From assembly GCA_021730635.1 (NCBI GenBank), contig JAJNNC010000001.1:434001-498000 (forward strand): 64,000 bases of DNA, given 5' to 3'. Shown here piece after piece: positions 8,677 to 16,800 of this stretch (positions within the stretch are counted from its first letter, which is position 1; each line of letters opens with the position of its first letter). The notes under the pieces were generated by a model. The model was not told the DNA's origin. It made no database searches and worked only from the letters and a program-made list of their open reading frames with translations. The position numbers and the translations under genes were made by a program. Source of the DNA: Catalimonadaceae bacterium JC749. GTDB lineage: Bacteria > Bacteroidota > Bacteroidia > Cytophagales > Cyclobacteriaceae.

Positions 8677-8905
8677 GTGCTTCTATTTCAAAATGTAACA
8701 ACATTAAATCTTCTTTTGGCAGTGCCAGACTTGTCACAGTGCTGCCCTGTTTATCTGCAAACTCTACCTCATATATTCCTTCCTCTAACACTTCTACAAT
8801 GGTACCTACCTGCCCTTTTACTAATTTATCGTCGGGTATAGCTTTTAGTAAAGCGACTACATCTAATAATTTTAATGAATAGGGATGAGAATGATCTTCT
8901 TTCAT
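8672..8905 (-). CDS. DUF4926 domain protein, possible antitoxin/immunity partner
   Basis: A 77-residue protein matching DUF4926: LLDVVALLKAIPDDKL, then GQVGTIVEVLEEGIYEVEF, a small beta-barrel (SH3-like) pattern. Its start is six bases after the stop of the upstream DUF6883 gene, so the two are one transcription unit. DUF4926 genes are commonly found beside DUF6883 genes, a layout that suggests a toxin-antitoxin or toxin-immunity pair; this is inference, as I know of no biochemical proof. Hairpin element 3 directly follows. Confidence 0.75.
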   Translation of the reverse strand: MKEDHSHPYSLKLLDVVALLKAIPDDKLVKGQVGTIVEVLEEGIYEVEFADKQGSTVTSLALPKEDLMLLHFEIEAL

Positions 8906-8911
8906 AATACT

Positions 8912-9247
8912 CTATTTTACATAACAGGTAATAAGACGAGGAAAACCCTCATTTCTTTTAATAATCCATCCTGTTCTAACTATTGCTTCTTGACCCAAGT
9001 TACGAATTATTATATCAACACTATATCTTTTACCATATTGATCTTCTTTCCCCGGAATAGCTTCACTTTTTGATAGGGCACTGAGAATACTTTCTTTTAA
9101 AAAGGCTGCATCTTGATCGGTAAGACCTAAGGTAGATTCGAAAACAATTGCTTTTTCTTTTCCTACAGGATGAAACTGATTCAGGCAATAGTCTTTAAGT
9201 TTTTCTATGGCAATGAAAGCTTTTTGGTGATTGGGTAGTACAATCAT
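8912..9247 (-). CDS. DUF6883 domain protein, possible toxin-like partner
   Basis: A 111-residue protein with the DUF6883 pattern: IEKLKDYCLN, then HPVGKEKAIVFESTLGLT, ending in VRTGWIIKRNEGFPRL and ITCYV. This domain also occurs as a C-terminal module of polymorphic toxins, and as a stand-alone gene it usually precedes DUF4926, as here. No signal peptide or membrane segment. Catalytic residues are not known to me; the conserved Lys/Glu and final Arg would be candidates. It is AT-richer than the core genes around it, which fits acquisition by transfer. Confidence 0.7.
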   Translation of the reverse strand: MIVLPNHQKAFIAIEKLKDYCLNQFHPVGKEKAIVFESTLGLTDQDAAFLKESILSALSKSEAIPGKEDQYGKRYSVDIIIRNLGQEAIVRTGWIIKRNEGFPRLITCYVK

Positions 9248-9302
9248 TAATTTTATTTTTATCTAGTACCTTCCAATTTTTTTATAGGTACCCATAGAGA
9301 GT

Positions 9303-9349
9303 AATAAAAGATTCGGAAGTAACTTCTGTGTTAGAGAGTGTTTTTTATT
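9303..9349 (-). repeat. Hairpin element 4 (degenerate copy) at the 3' end of the orphan gene
   Basis: It contains CGGAAGTAACTTCTG and TTAGAGAGTG, which line up with CGGAGGCAACTTCCG and CTAGTGAGT of copy 2. The inner palindrome is GAAGT-A-ACTTC; the outer stem AATAAAA (9303-9309) pairs with TTTTATT (9343-9349). It runs into the stop codon (9345-9347) of the adjacent gene, as the other elements sit at or just after a stop codon. Confidence 0.55.
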
Positions 9350-10013
9350 CTTTGTCACTCCTATGGTTAAACTTTTCTGATCTTACTTTCATAAGATTAT
9401 TAAAATAGTATTCTTGGTATTTGGCTTGAAAGCGGATAAAATTCTCTGTTCTATTATCATTAAAAAGGCTTTGGAGATCATACTCAAAGCCATAAATAGT
9501 AGTGCAGTTGTTTAAAACTTCTTTAATGGTCTGTAAATGCAAAAAGCCTTCTTCAAAATCTTTGGTCTGAAAACCCTTTATTTTAAAAGGAATATTGATT
9601 TCATGGTTGTCAGCATGAGCAAACTTCTTATCTCTAAGTTTTCTGACATTTTCGTAAAAATCAGTTGCTTTAATGTTCAATAGTTTCCTTTCATTGTCTA
9701 GGTGTATTGTTTCAAAAGATTTACCGCGTGTTGAATAAATTACTTCATTCAATTGAAATAATGATGAAATATTTTGGTCTTTATCCTTTCTTCCTTTTTC
9801 TAAAAGTTTATTGTACTCCATTATTATGCAATATTGTAATGTAACACGATAGAAATTAAAAGGGTGAGAATTCACAACTGATAATTCATTTTTGTTGTAA
9901 GGAATATCAGAGATTATGTGTAATTCTGTCAATGAAGAATTGCATAGATAAATGGACCAATAAACATGATCAAACCTATCTCTAAGACTTTTTTCAATTA
10001 GATCTTTTGCCAT
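9345..10013 (-). CDS. Orphan protein with HEPN-like motif
   Basis: A 222-residue, mostly alpha-helical, AT-rich gene product with no recognised full-length family. The segment NVRKLRDKKFAHADNHE resembles the R(x4-6)H signature of HEPN ribonuclease and AbiU2-like proteins, in which Arg and His lie at the active site. If so, it could be an RNase toxin or abortive-infection type defence protein, but the similarity is limited to this short motif. No antitoxin-like nucleotidyltransferase (MNT) gene is adjacent. The product has no signal peptide. Low GC and position at the end of the repeat-bounded block point to horizontal origin. Confidence 0.55.
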   Translation of the reverse strand: MAKDLIEKSLRDRFDHVYWSIYLCNSSLTELHIISDIPYNKNELSVVNSHPFNFYRVTLQYCIIMEYNKLLEKGRKDKDQNISSLFQLNEVIYSTRGKSFETIHLDNERKLLNIKATDFYENVRKLRDKKFAHADNHEINIPFKIKGFQTKDFEEGFLHLQTIKEVLNNCTTIYGFEYDLQSLFNDNRTENFIRFQAKYQEYYFNNLMKVRSEKFNHRSDKE

Positions 10014-10431
10014 TAACCTCTTTGTTCAGGTACTGAGAAAAATTACAACTTACTTATGAAAGATAGCTCTTTATTCTAAATCTCCAGAGAAAACAGTTAC
10101 TATACAAATACTTTCAGGCAGTTAAAATTATTCATGTACCTGTGTGTAGACCATTACCGCATAGGCTACTGTAGAATGAAAATCTTAATGACAGAGACAA
10201 GCACAAAGAGATAGAAGATTCCTGTGAAAGCAGTAATGTCGTTTATCAGGAAAAGGAAATTTGGTAGGCGGGAACGAGATGTTTGTTGCCTGTCGATTTT
10301 AAAAGGGTGCGCAACAAAATTTTTTTAGTGCCTGTCGTTTGAAGGCTTTCAGGATAGGCAAAAAAATAAGCCCCGCCTTTCCAGACAGGGCTGATGTGCC
10401 AGTGGCTACAAACCGCTAACAGCTGTGGGTA
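10014..10431. other. Noncoding gap between the accessory block and the HU gene
   Basis: About 420 bp without a credible ORF. It contains a hairpin TTTGTTGC (10282-10289) / GCAACAAA (10311-10318) followed by a T-run on the plus strand, a direct repeat TGCCTGTCG (two copies about 45 bp apart), and the HU terminator at its right end. The left part (10014-10250) shows nothing recognisable. Confidence 0.5.
10359..10392 (-). terminator. Rho-independent terminator of the HU-like gene
   Basis: On the minus strand AGCCCTG pairs with CGGGGCT (one G-T pair, 10-base loop) and is followed by TATTTTTTTG, about 40 bp past the stop codon of the HU-like gene. Confidence 0.8.
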
Positions 10432-10818
10432 TTAACTTACCTTGCGGTAGCTGGCCGCTTTCAACGCTTTCTTAATACGTTGTCCAGGATTGAACAGCAC
10501 TTTGTTGCTCTTAATACTGCTCATCTTCACATCCTTCTCTTCTTCGTGTCCCTGGCTGCTCACAGAGGTACGGAAAGAGCCTACTTCCCCCAGACGAACC
10601 GTCTCACTGTTGGCCAGCTTTTCCGGAATCAGATTGACCAGGGCCGTCAATACGGCCATGATGTCGGCTTCACTCACGGTAGAGATCTTCTCTATTTCTT
10701 TAGAGATTTCTTCCAGCCCGCAGCTTTTGCTGGCTACAGAACGCGCATAGTACTTCGTTTGTCCTCCGCCGGCTACGCCTGGCTCTCCTTTCGCTACTGT
10801 CTTATACAGAATTGGCAT
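10432..10818 (-). CDS. HU-family histone-like DNA-binding protein (HU-HIG type)
   Basis: A 128-residue protein of the Bacteroidota-specific HU-HIG group. After the N-terminal MPILYKTVAKGEPG and YYARSV segment, a two-helix dimerisation region (LEEISKEIEKISTVSEADIMAVLTA shape) leads to GEVGSFRTSVSSQG and the C-terminal VLFNPGQRIKKALK, which matches the DNA-contact arm and closing helix of HU (FxPGxxLK). Such proteins bend and compact DNA in the nucleoid. It is monocistronic with its own terminator. It sits beside the putatively acquired block but looks like native sequence. Confidence 0.88.
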   Translation of the reverse strand: MPILYKTVAKGEPGVAGGGQTKYYARSVASKSCGLEEISKEIEKISTVSEADIMAVLTALVNLIPEKLANSETVRLGEVGSFRTSVSSQGHEEEKDVKMSSIKSNKVLFNPGQRIKKALKAASYRKVS

Positions 10819-11045
10819 AAGAATTTAGATTTAGTTGAAACAAATATGATTAACTACCGACAAACTAAAATCATTTTTGGTATATATTATATTGATAAAA
10901 TACCATTTAGTCACGCCCATGACTTTTCAAATAGAAAGCAGCTGACAATGAACCATTTATATGAACACAGCAACTTCACAAGTGCGCTGCACCGCATACA
11001 AACATTCACCCATCCATGCTAAGATTCACGCATTCTACCATGCCA

Positions 11046-12461
11046 TTATTTCCTAAAGATGTGCGTACTCTGCCCGTATAAGGCTTCTGCGGCTTCCATC
11101 AATGTTTCGGATAAGGTAGGATGCGGATGAATAGTAAGGGCAAAATCTTTGGCTGTGGCAGCCATTTCTACGGCCAGCACCCCTTCCGGAATAAGATCAC
11201 CGGCGTTTGTACCCACAATGGCTACTCCCAGAATACGCTCCGTATCCGGCTCAATAATAAGCTTGGTGAAACCATCATTTCTGCCCAGCGTAGTTGCCCG
11301 GCCAGAGGCAGCCCAGGGAAACCTAGTAACTTTGACCTTTTTGTCCTGTGCTTTTGCTTCCGTTTCGGTGAGGCCACACCAGGCAATTTCCGGATCGGTA
11401 AAGACCACAGCCGGAATGGCTTGCGGCTCGTAGGCTGTTTTATGGCCGGCAATGGCTTCGGCAGCTACCTTCCCTTCGTGCGTGGCTTTATGGGCGAGCA
11501 TGGGTTCTCCGATAATATCTCCGATGGCATAGATAGAGGGCTCGGCAGTCTGGCGCTGGGCATTCACTTGCACAAACCCCTTGTCATCCACCTTGACCTT
11601 GGTATTTTCCAGTCCCAGGTTTTGGGTACGAGGTTTCCGCCCTACCGCAACCAGTACCTGCTCATAGCTATCGTTACCTTTGTCGGCATCTTTCCCTTCA
11701 AACTTGACCCGCACCTGTTTTTTCTTGACCTGGGCTTCGGTTACTTTGGTTTCAAACATCACCGTTTCAAACAAATCCTTATTGCGTTTGCTGAAAACGT
11801 CTACCAGGTCACGGTCAGCACCGGGCATGAATCCGTCGGTCATTTCTACCAGAGATACTTTGCTGCCCAGTCCGGCATAGATGGTTCCTATTTCCAGACC
11901 GATATAACCCGCGCCTACTACCAACAGGGTCTCAGGTACCTGTTCCAGATTCAGTGCATCGGCAGAATTGATGATATGGTGATGGTCAAAAGAAAGGCCG
12001 GGCAATTCGACGGGTTCTGAACCTGTAGCCAGGATGGCATGCTGAAACTTGATCTTACTACCTTCCTCCTCTCCTGCTACCATTTCCAGCGTATGGGCAT
12101 CGGCAAACTGGGCCATACCCCGGATATAGGTGATCTTTCGCTTCTTGGTAAGCGTACCCAGACCGCCCGTTAGTTTTTCTACCACTTTGTTTTTCCAGTC
12201 TCGAATCTTATCCATGTGGAGTTTGGGTTCGGAAAACTGCAAGCCCCAGGCTTCTGCTTCCAGTGCTTCCTGCTTGACCTTTACCAGATGCAGCAACGCT
12301 TTAGAGGGAATACACCCCCGGTACAGACAAACACCGCCCGGATTAGCCTCCGGATCTATCAGGGCTACTTCCAGTCCCAGGTCGGCTGCCATGAAAGCGG
12401 CACCATAGCCTCCCGGCCCGCCACCTATTACCACCACTTCATACGCTTGTTGCTTCGCCAT
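11046..12461 (-). CDS. lpdA: Dihydrolipoyl dehydrogenase (E3)
   Basis: A 471-residue flavoprotein that reoxidises dihydrolipoamide of 2-oxoacid dehydrogenase complexes with NAD+. Visible are the FAD-binding GGGPGGYGAAF (residues 13-23), the redox disulfide C45-LYRG-C50-IPSK, the NAD-binding GAGYIGLEIG, the second FAD motif IYAIGDI, and the C-terminal HPTLSE pair (H447, E452) that forms the active-site base of the partner subunit. The active-site context is GGVCLYRGCIPSK rather than the usual GGTCLNVGCIPSK, a common variant. It is the third gene of the PDH cluster (aceE, E2, lpd), separated from E2 by 243 bp containing repeats. Confidence 0.95.
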   Translation of the reverse strand: MAKQQAYEVVVIGGGPGGYGAAFMAADLGLEVALIDPEANPGGVCLYRGCIPSKALLHLVKVKQEALEAEAWGLQFSEPKLHMDKIRDWKNKVVEKLTGGLGTLTKKRKITYIRGMAQFADAHTLEMVAGEEEGSKIKFQHAILATGSEPVELPGLSFDHHHIINSADALNLEQVPETLLVVGAGYIGLEIGTIYAGLGSKVSLVEMTDGFMPGADRDLVDVFSKRNKDLFETVMFETKVTEAQVKKKQVRVKFEGKDADKGNDSYEQVLVAVGRKPRTQNLGLENTKVKVDDKGFVQVNAQRQTAEPSIYAIGDIIGEPMLAHKATHEGKVAAEAIAGHKTAYEPQAIPAVVFTDPEIAWCGLTETEAKAQDKKVKVTRFPWAASGRATTLGRNDGFTKLIIEPDTERILGVAIVGTNAGDLIPEGVLAVEMAATAKDFALTIHPHPTLSETLMEAAEALYGQSTHIFRK

Positions 12462-12484
12462 ATTGTTTCGTTTTTAAATAAAAT

Positions 12485-12705
12485 AAGGACTGAGTGATTG
12501 AAGGGCTGAGGGGTTGAAGGACTGAAGGATTAAAGGATTGAAGGATAGAATGTAATGCTAATAATCATCATTTTGCTTTTATTCAACAAAGGTTACATAA
12601 AGAAATATAATAAAAGCCAAGCAACGCATTTAATCAAACCTTCAACCCTTCAGTTATTCAGTCCTTCACACCCTCAGTCCTTTATCCCTTCAGTCCTTCA
12701 AAACT
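12485..12705. repeat. Inverted pair of degenerate GAAGGACT-type tandem repeats
   Basis: At 12489-12547 short units of the type (G)GATTGAAGG / GGACTGAAGG are tandemly repeated. At 12638-12700 the reverse complement occurs (CAACCCTTCAG, CAGTCCTTCA, CCTCAGTCC, CTTCAGTCCTTCA). The arms flank about 90 bp of AT-rich sequence, so the single strand could fold into a long imperfect stem. It lies between the E2 stop codon and the lpd start. A similar short tract (GAATGATTGAGTGATTACATGATGG) occurs upstream of the lipoprotein gene near 42.33-42.36 kb. Confidence 0.75.
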
Positions 12706-14120
12706 TATCCTTCCATCAGCATCACAAAGGGATCTTCCAGCGCCTGACAAATCCAGCGCAGGAAACGAGCCGCTTCCGCTCCGTCGATCAACCGATGATC
12801 ATAAGAAAGCGACAACGGCAGCATAGAACGGGGCTGAAACTCGCCGTCTATATACACCGGTTCCATTTGCGTGCGACTGATACCCAGGATGGCTACCTGT
12901 GGCTTATAGACAATAGGCGTAAACTGCGTACCGCCAATGCCTCCCAGGTTAGACACCGTGAAAGAACCGCCTTTCATATCCTCTGAAGAAAGTTTACCGT
13001 CCCGGGCTTTCTCAGCGATCTCCGGCAACTCCGCCGATAGCTTGACCACCGACTTCTTATCTACATCCCGGATGACGGGCACCAGCAGCCCTTTTTCCGT
13101 ATCTACGGCTACGCCGATATGGTAATACTTCTTATAGATAACCTCTTCATTGGCTACGTCAAGGCTGGCATTGAACTTAGGAAAGGCCCGCAGCGCACCC
13201 GCCGATACTTTCAGCAGAATAGCCGTAATGGTCAGTTTGCCACCGGCTTTTTCTACCTTCTGCTGGTATTGCGCAGTATATTCTTCCAGTTGGGTAATAT
13301 CGGCTTTGTCAAACTGCGTTACATGCGGCACGGTCTGCCAGGCGTCTGACATACTTTCTGCTGTAATACGGCGGATAGAAGACATTTTCTCCCGTTCCAC
13401 ATCGCCCCACTGGCTAAAATCCGGTAAAGCTTTTTCTTTAGACTTAGCCGGACGTTCTTTTTGACCGCCTTCTGCCTGTGCTTTCACGTCATCAGCTGTG
13501 ATTCTGCCGCCAGGGCCGCTGCCTTTTACCTGATAAATATCTACACCCAGCTCACGGGAAAGGCGCCTGACAGAAGGAGCGGCCGGCACCTCCTCTTTAC
13601 TTTCTTCATCCTGTGCCGTCTCTTTTTTCTTAGTCGCTGTTTTTTGGTCAGCAGCCTCTTCTTCGTCTTCCTCCTCAGCATCCTCCTTTTCTGCTTTTTT
13701 CTTCTCTTTCTTTTCCCCTTCTTCAGGCTCTTTCTTCGCCTTTACTTCTTCTTTCTCTTCCGACGCCTCTTTTTCTTCTTCCGTTTCTTCTGCCTCCTCG
13801 TCCTCCGGTGCTTCTTTTTTCGCTTTCTCTTTCGGCTTTTCTTCTGCCTCACCTTCGTCTTCCTCCTCTGATTCACCATCCTCGCCAATCTCCAGTGTCA
13901 AGATCACATCCCCTACTTTCAGCTCATCGCCTTCGGCTATTTTGATTTCTTTTACCGTGCCTCCTTCCGGGCAGGGCACTTCCACGGAAGCTTTATCGCT
14001 CTCCACCGCAATGATAGACTGTTCTTCTTCAATGGTATCGCCTTCCTGCACCAGGATTTCTACCACTGTGCCGGAGTCCGCATCCTCCGATATATCCGGC
14101 ATTTTTATCTCTTTGACCAT
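12705..14120 (-). CDS. Pyruvate dehydrogenase E2, dihydrolipoyl acetyltransferase
   Basis: A 471-residue core enzyme of the PDH complex, transferring acetyl groups from the lipoyl arm to CoA. Domain order: one lipoyl domain (residues 1-80, lipoylated K43 in ESDKASVE), a highly charged Glu/Lys linker (about 85-185), the E3/E1-binding domain (RRLSRELGVDIYQVKGSG), a short linker, and the catalytic domain ending in HRLIDGAEAARF (catalytic H442 and D446). The start at 14120 (MVKEIKMPDIS) is chosen because the longer reading from 14171 would overlap the aceE stop and add 17 non-family residues. It starts 16 bp after aceE and is surely co-transcribed with it. Confidence 0.95.
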   Translation of the reverse strand: MVKEIKMPDISEDADSGTVVEILVQEGDTIEEEQSIIAVESDKASVEVPCPEGGTVKEIKIAEGDELKVGDVILTLEIGEDGESEEEDEGEAEEKPKEKAKKEAPEDEEAEETEEEKEASEEKEEVKAKKEPEEGEKKEKKKAEKEDAEEEDEEEAADQKTATKKKETAQDEESKEEVPAAPSVRRLSRELGVDIYQVKGSGPGGRITADDVKAQAEGGQKERPAKSKEKALPDFSQWGDVEREKMSSIRRITAESMSDAWQTVPHVTQFDKADITQLEEYTAQYQQKVEKAGGKLTITAILLKVSAGALRAFPKFNASLDVANEEVIYKKYYHIGVAVDTEKGLLVPVIRDVDKKSVVKLSAELPEIAEKARDGKLSSEDMKGGSFTVSNLGGIGGTQFTPIVYKPQVAILGISRTQMEPVYIDGEFQPRSMLPLSLSYDHRLIDGAEAARFLRWICQALEDPFVMLMEG

Positions 14121-14136
14121 AGTTTCATTTTTTGTG

Positions 14137-16800
14137 TTAATATGATGTAGGCATTGTTTTATCCGGATCAATGTGCAGATCCTTCATGGCTTTTTCTACC
14201 GTCTTAGCTTTTACTTTTTTCTTTTCTTTCAGCGCATGCAGGGCTGCTACCGCAATGTGCCGGTGATCCACTTCAAAAAAGTCGCGCAGGGCTTCACGGT
14301 TTTCGCTCCGGCCAAAGCCATCGGTGCCCAGCGCATGCAATGTGTCTGGAAACCATTTGGCTACCATCAGGGGTAACACTTTCATATAATCTGTGGCAGC
14401 CACAAAAGGACCTTCTTCCTTGGCAAGGCATTGTTGTATATAATTGGGCTTTGCTTTATCTTCTGACTGTAACCGGTTTTGTCGTTCGTTTTCTACTGCA
14501 TCGTCATACAAAGCCTTATAGCTGGTGACACTCCACACCTCTACTGCTAAGTCGTATTCTTTTTCCAGCAGGTCGGCGGCCTGCAGTACTTCTATCATGA
14601 TAGCGCCACTACCCAGCAGATGCACCTTCTCTTTGCTTTTCTTTTTAGACGAACGGTAGCGATACATCCCTTTCAGAATACCTTCCTGCACATCTTTTGG
14701 CATAGGCGGCATGGGATAAGTCGCATTCATCACGGTGATATAATAGAAAATATCCTCCTGCTCTATGTACATCCGCCGGATACCTTCCTGTACGATGGTC
14801 GCCACTTCATAGGCAAAAGCGGGGTCATAGGCTTTCAGGTTAGGATACGCCAGGGCTAATACATGGCTATGGCCATCCTGATGTTGTAGCCCCTCGCCGG
14901 GCAGTGTCGTACGACCGGAAGTGCCACCGATGAGAAAACCTCTGGCACGGGCGTCAGCTGCTGCCCACATGAAATCGCCCGTACGCTGGAAGCCAAACAT
15001 AGAATAGAAAAAGTAAAACGGAATGGTGTTGATGCCGTGGGTGCTATAGGCGGTGCCCGCCGCGATAAAAGAAGACATAGAACCTGCTTCCGTAATTCCT
15101 TCTTCCAGGATAGAACCTGTTTTGGATTCTTTGTAGTACAAAAGGCTACCCTGGTCTACCGGCTCATATTGCTGTCCGATATGGGAGTAGATACCTACCC
15201 GGCCAAATAAGGCATCCATGCCAAAGGTTCTGGATTCATCCGGCACAATGGGAACAATCAGTTTGCCTATGTTTTCATCCTTCATCAGTTTGGCCATCAG
15301 CTGCACCATCACCATGGTAGTAGCCACCTCCCGGTCGCCGGAACCTTCCAGGTAACTTTTAAATGCTTTGTCAGCCGGAGCTTTGATGGGATTGTCCTTC
15401 GCGACTCGTTTGGGGATCAACCCTCCCAGCTTCTTCCGCCGCTCCATCAGGTACTGCATCTCTTTGCTTTTCTTATCGGGGCGGTAATAGGGTGCTTTGG
15501 CGATATTATCATCTTTGATAGGCAAGTGAAAACGGTCGCGATAGTCTTTCAATTGGTCTTCATTGAGTTTTTTCGTCTTATGCGCTACGTTGCTGGCCTC
15601 TCCGGCTTCTCCCAGCCCGTACCCTTTGATGGTTTGCGCCAATATGACGGTAGGGCCACCTTTGTGCGCCAGTGCCGCTTTATAAGCCTGGTATACTTTT
15701 ACCGGGTCGTGGCCGCCACGGTTCAGGTTTTTGATATCTTCATCCGAATAGTCTTCTACCAGTTGGAGAAGCTTTTTGTCTTTACCAAAAAAATCTTCCC
15801 GGACAAACTTACCGTCTTTCATGGTATAAAGTTGGTACTGCCCGTCTACCACCTCGTCCATTCTATGCACCAGCCGGCCGTCTTTATCTTTGGCCAGCAG
15901 CGGGTCCCACTGGCTACCCCATATCACTTTGATCACGTTCCATCCGGCCCCTTTGTAGATACCTTCCAGTTCCTGAATTACTTTGTAGTTTCCCCGCACA
16001 GGTCCGTCGAGACGCTGGAGGTTACAGTTGATAACAAAAATCAGGTTGTCCAGCTTTTCGCGGGAGGCTACCGATAAAGCGCCAACAGACTCCGGTTCAT
16101 CCATTTCACCGTCGCCAAAGAAAGCCCATATCTTTTGGTCTGTCTTTTCTTTAAGCTTCCGGTCTTCCAGGTATTTATTGAAGCGTGCCTGATAAATGGC
16201 CTGCACAGGTCCCAAGCCCATAGAAACGGTCGGGAAGCTCCAGTAGTCGGGCATCAACCGGGGATGCGGATACGAAGAAAGGCCGCCTTCGGCTGCCAGC
16301 TCTCTCCGGAAGTTATCCAGTTGCTTCTCTGAAAACCTACCTTCCAGGTAAGAGCGGGCGTAAATGCCTGGCGTAGCATGCCCCTGGTAATAGACCAGAT
16401 CGGGTGTTTGCCCTTCTTCATCGCCGCGGAAGAAGTGGTGAAAGCCTACTTCAAAAAGTGTGGAGGCTGAGGCATAGGTAGAAATATGCCCACCGATACC
16501 GCTTTCCTTTTTGTTAGCCCTGACGACCATCGCCATGGCATTCCAGCGGATGATGTTACTGAGTGCTTCTTCTATTTCCAGGTATCCGGGATATTCTTCC
16601 TGCTCATCGGCGGGAATGGTATTAATATAGGGGGTATGGACAGTGTCAAGGGTAATACCATGCTGTTGTGCCTTTTCCTGCAGGAGTTGCAACAGTTCCC
16701 TGACCCGCTCCGGACTTTCATTTTGCAGAATGTAATCCAGCGATTCCAACCATTCCTGATTCTCAAATTCATAGATTTGGGTAAGCTCTTTTTGCTTCAT
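14137..16800 (-). CDS. aceE: Pyruvate dehydrogenase E1, homodimeric type
   Basis: An 887-residue thiamine-diphosphate enzyme that decarboxylates pyruvate and acetylates the E2 lipoyl group. It is the large single-chain AceE form, not the alpha/beta heterotetramer. The ThDP motif begins at FFGDGEMDEPESVGA and ends at NCNLQRLDGPVRGN. Other AceE hallmarks include SYPHPRLMPDYWSFPTVSMG, KTKKLNEDQ, FYFFYSMFGFQRTGD, GGTSGRTTLPGEGLQHQDG and the C-terminal LGTDGFGRSENRE. It is the first gene of the aceE-E2-lpd cluster. The gap upstream (16801-17061) must hold its promoter; no PdhR-like site was identified. Confidence 0.96.
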   Translation of the reverse strand: MKQKELTQIYEFENQEWLESLDYILQNESPERVRELLQLLQEKAQQHGITLDTVHTPYINTIPADEQEEYPGYLEIEEALSNIIRWNAMAMVVRANKKESGIGGHISTYASASTLFEVGFHHFFRGDEEGQTPDLVYYQGHATPGIYARSYLEGRFSEKQLDNFRRELAAEGGLSSYPHPRLMPDYWSFPTVSMGLGPVQAIYQARFNKYLEDRKLKEKTDQKIWAFFGDGEMDEPESVGALSVASREKLDNLIFVINCNLQRLDGPVRGNYKVIQELEGIYKGAGWNVIKVIWGSQWDPLLAKDKDGRLVHRMDEVVDGQYQLYTMKDGKFVREDFFGKDKKLLQLVEDYSDEDIKNLNRGGHDPVKVYQAYKAALAHKGGPTVILAQTIKGYGLGEAGEASNVAHKTKKLNEDQLKDYRDRFHLPIKDDNIAKAPYYRPDKKSKEMQYLMERRKKLGGLIPKRVAKDNPIKAPADKAFKSYLEGSGDREVATTMVMVQLMAKLMKDENIGKLIVPIVPDESRTFGMDALFGRVGIYSHIGQQYEPVDQGSLLYYKESKTGSILEEGITEAGSMSSFIAAGTAYSTHGINTIPFYFFYSMFGFQRTGDFMWAAADARARGFLIGGTSGRTTLPGEGLQHQDGHSHVLALAYPNLKAYDPAFAYEVATIVQEGIRRMYIEQEDIFYYITVMNATYPMPPMPKDVQEGILKGMYRYRSSKKKSKEKVHLLGSGAIMIEVLQAADLLEKEYDLAVEVWSVTSYKALYDDAVENERQNRLQSEDKAKPNYIQQCLAKEEGPFVAATDYMKVLPLMVAKWFPDTLHALGTDGFGRSENREALRDFFEVDHRHIAVAALHALKEKKKVKAKTVEKAMKDLHIDPDKTMPTSY

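Noticed and set aside
11121-12020. 299-codon plus-strand frame across the lpd gene
   Set aside because: It is antisense to a fully recognised dihydrolipoyl dehydrogenase and has no family features.
13461-13871. 136-codon plus-strand frame rich in Phe and Leu, resembling a membrane protein
   Set aside because: It is the antisense shadow of the Glu/Lys-rich E2 linker; GAA/GAG and AAG codons read backwards give Phe and Leu.
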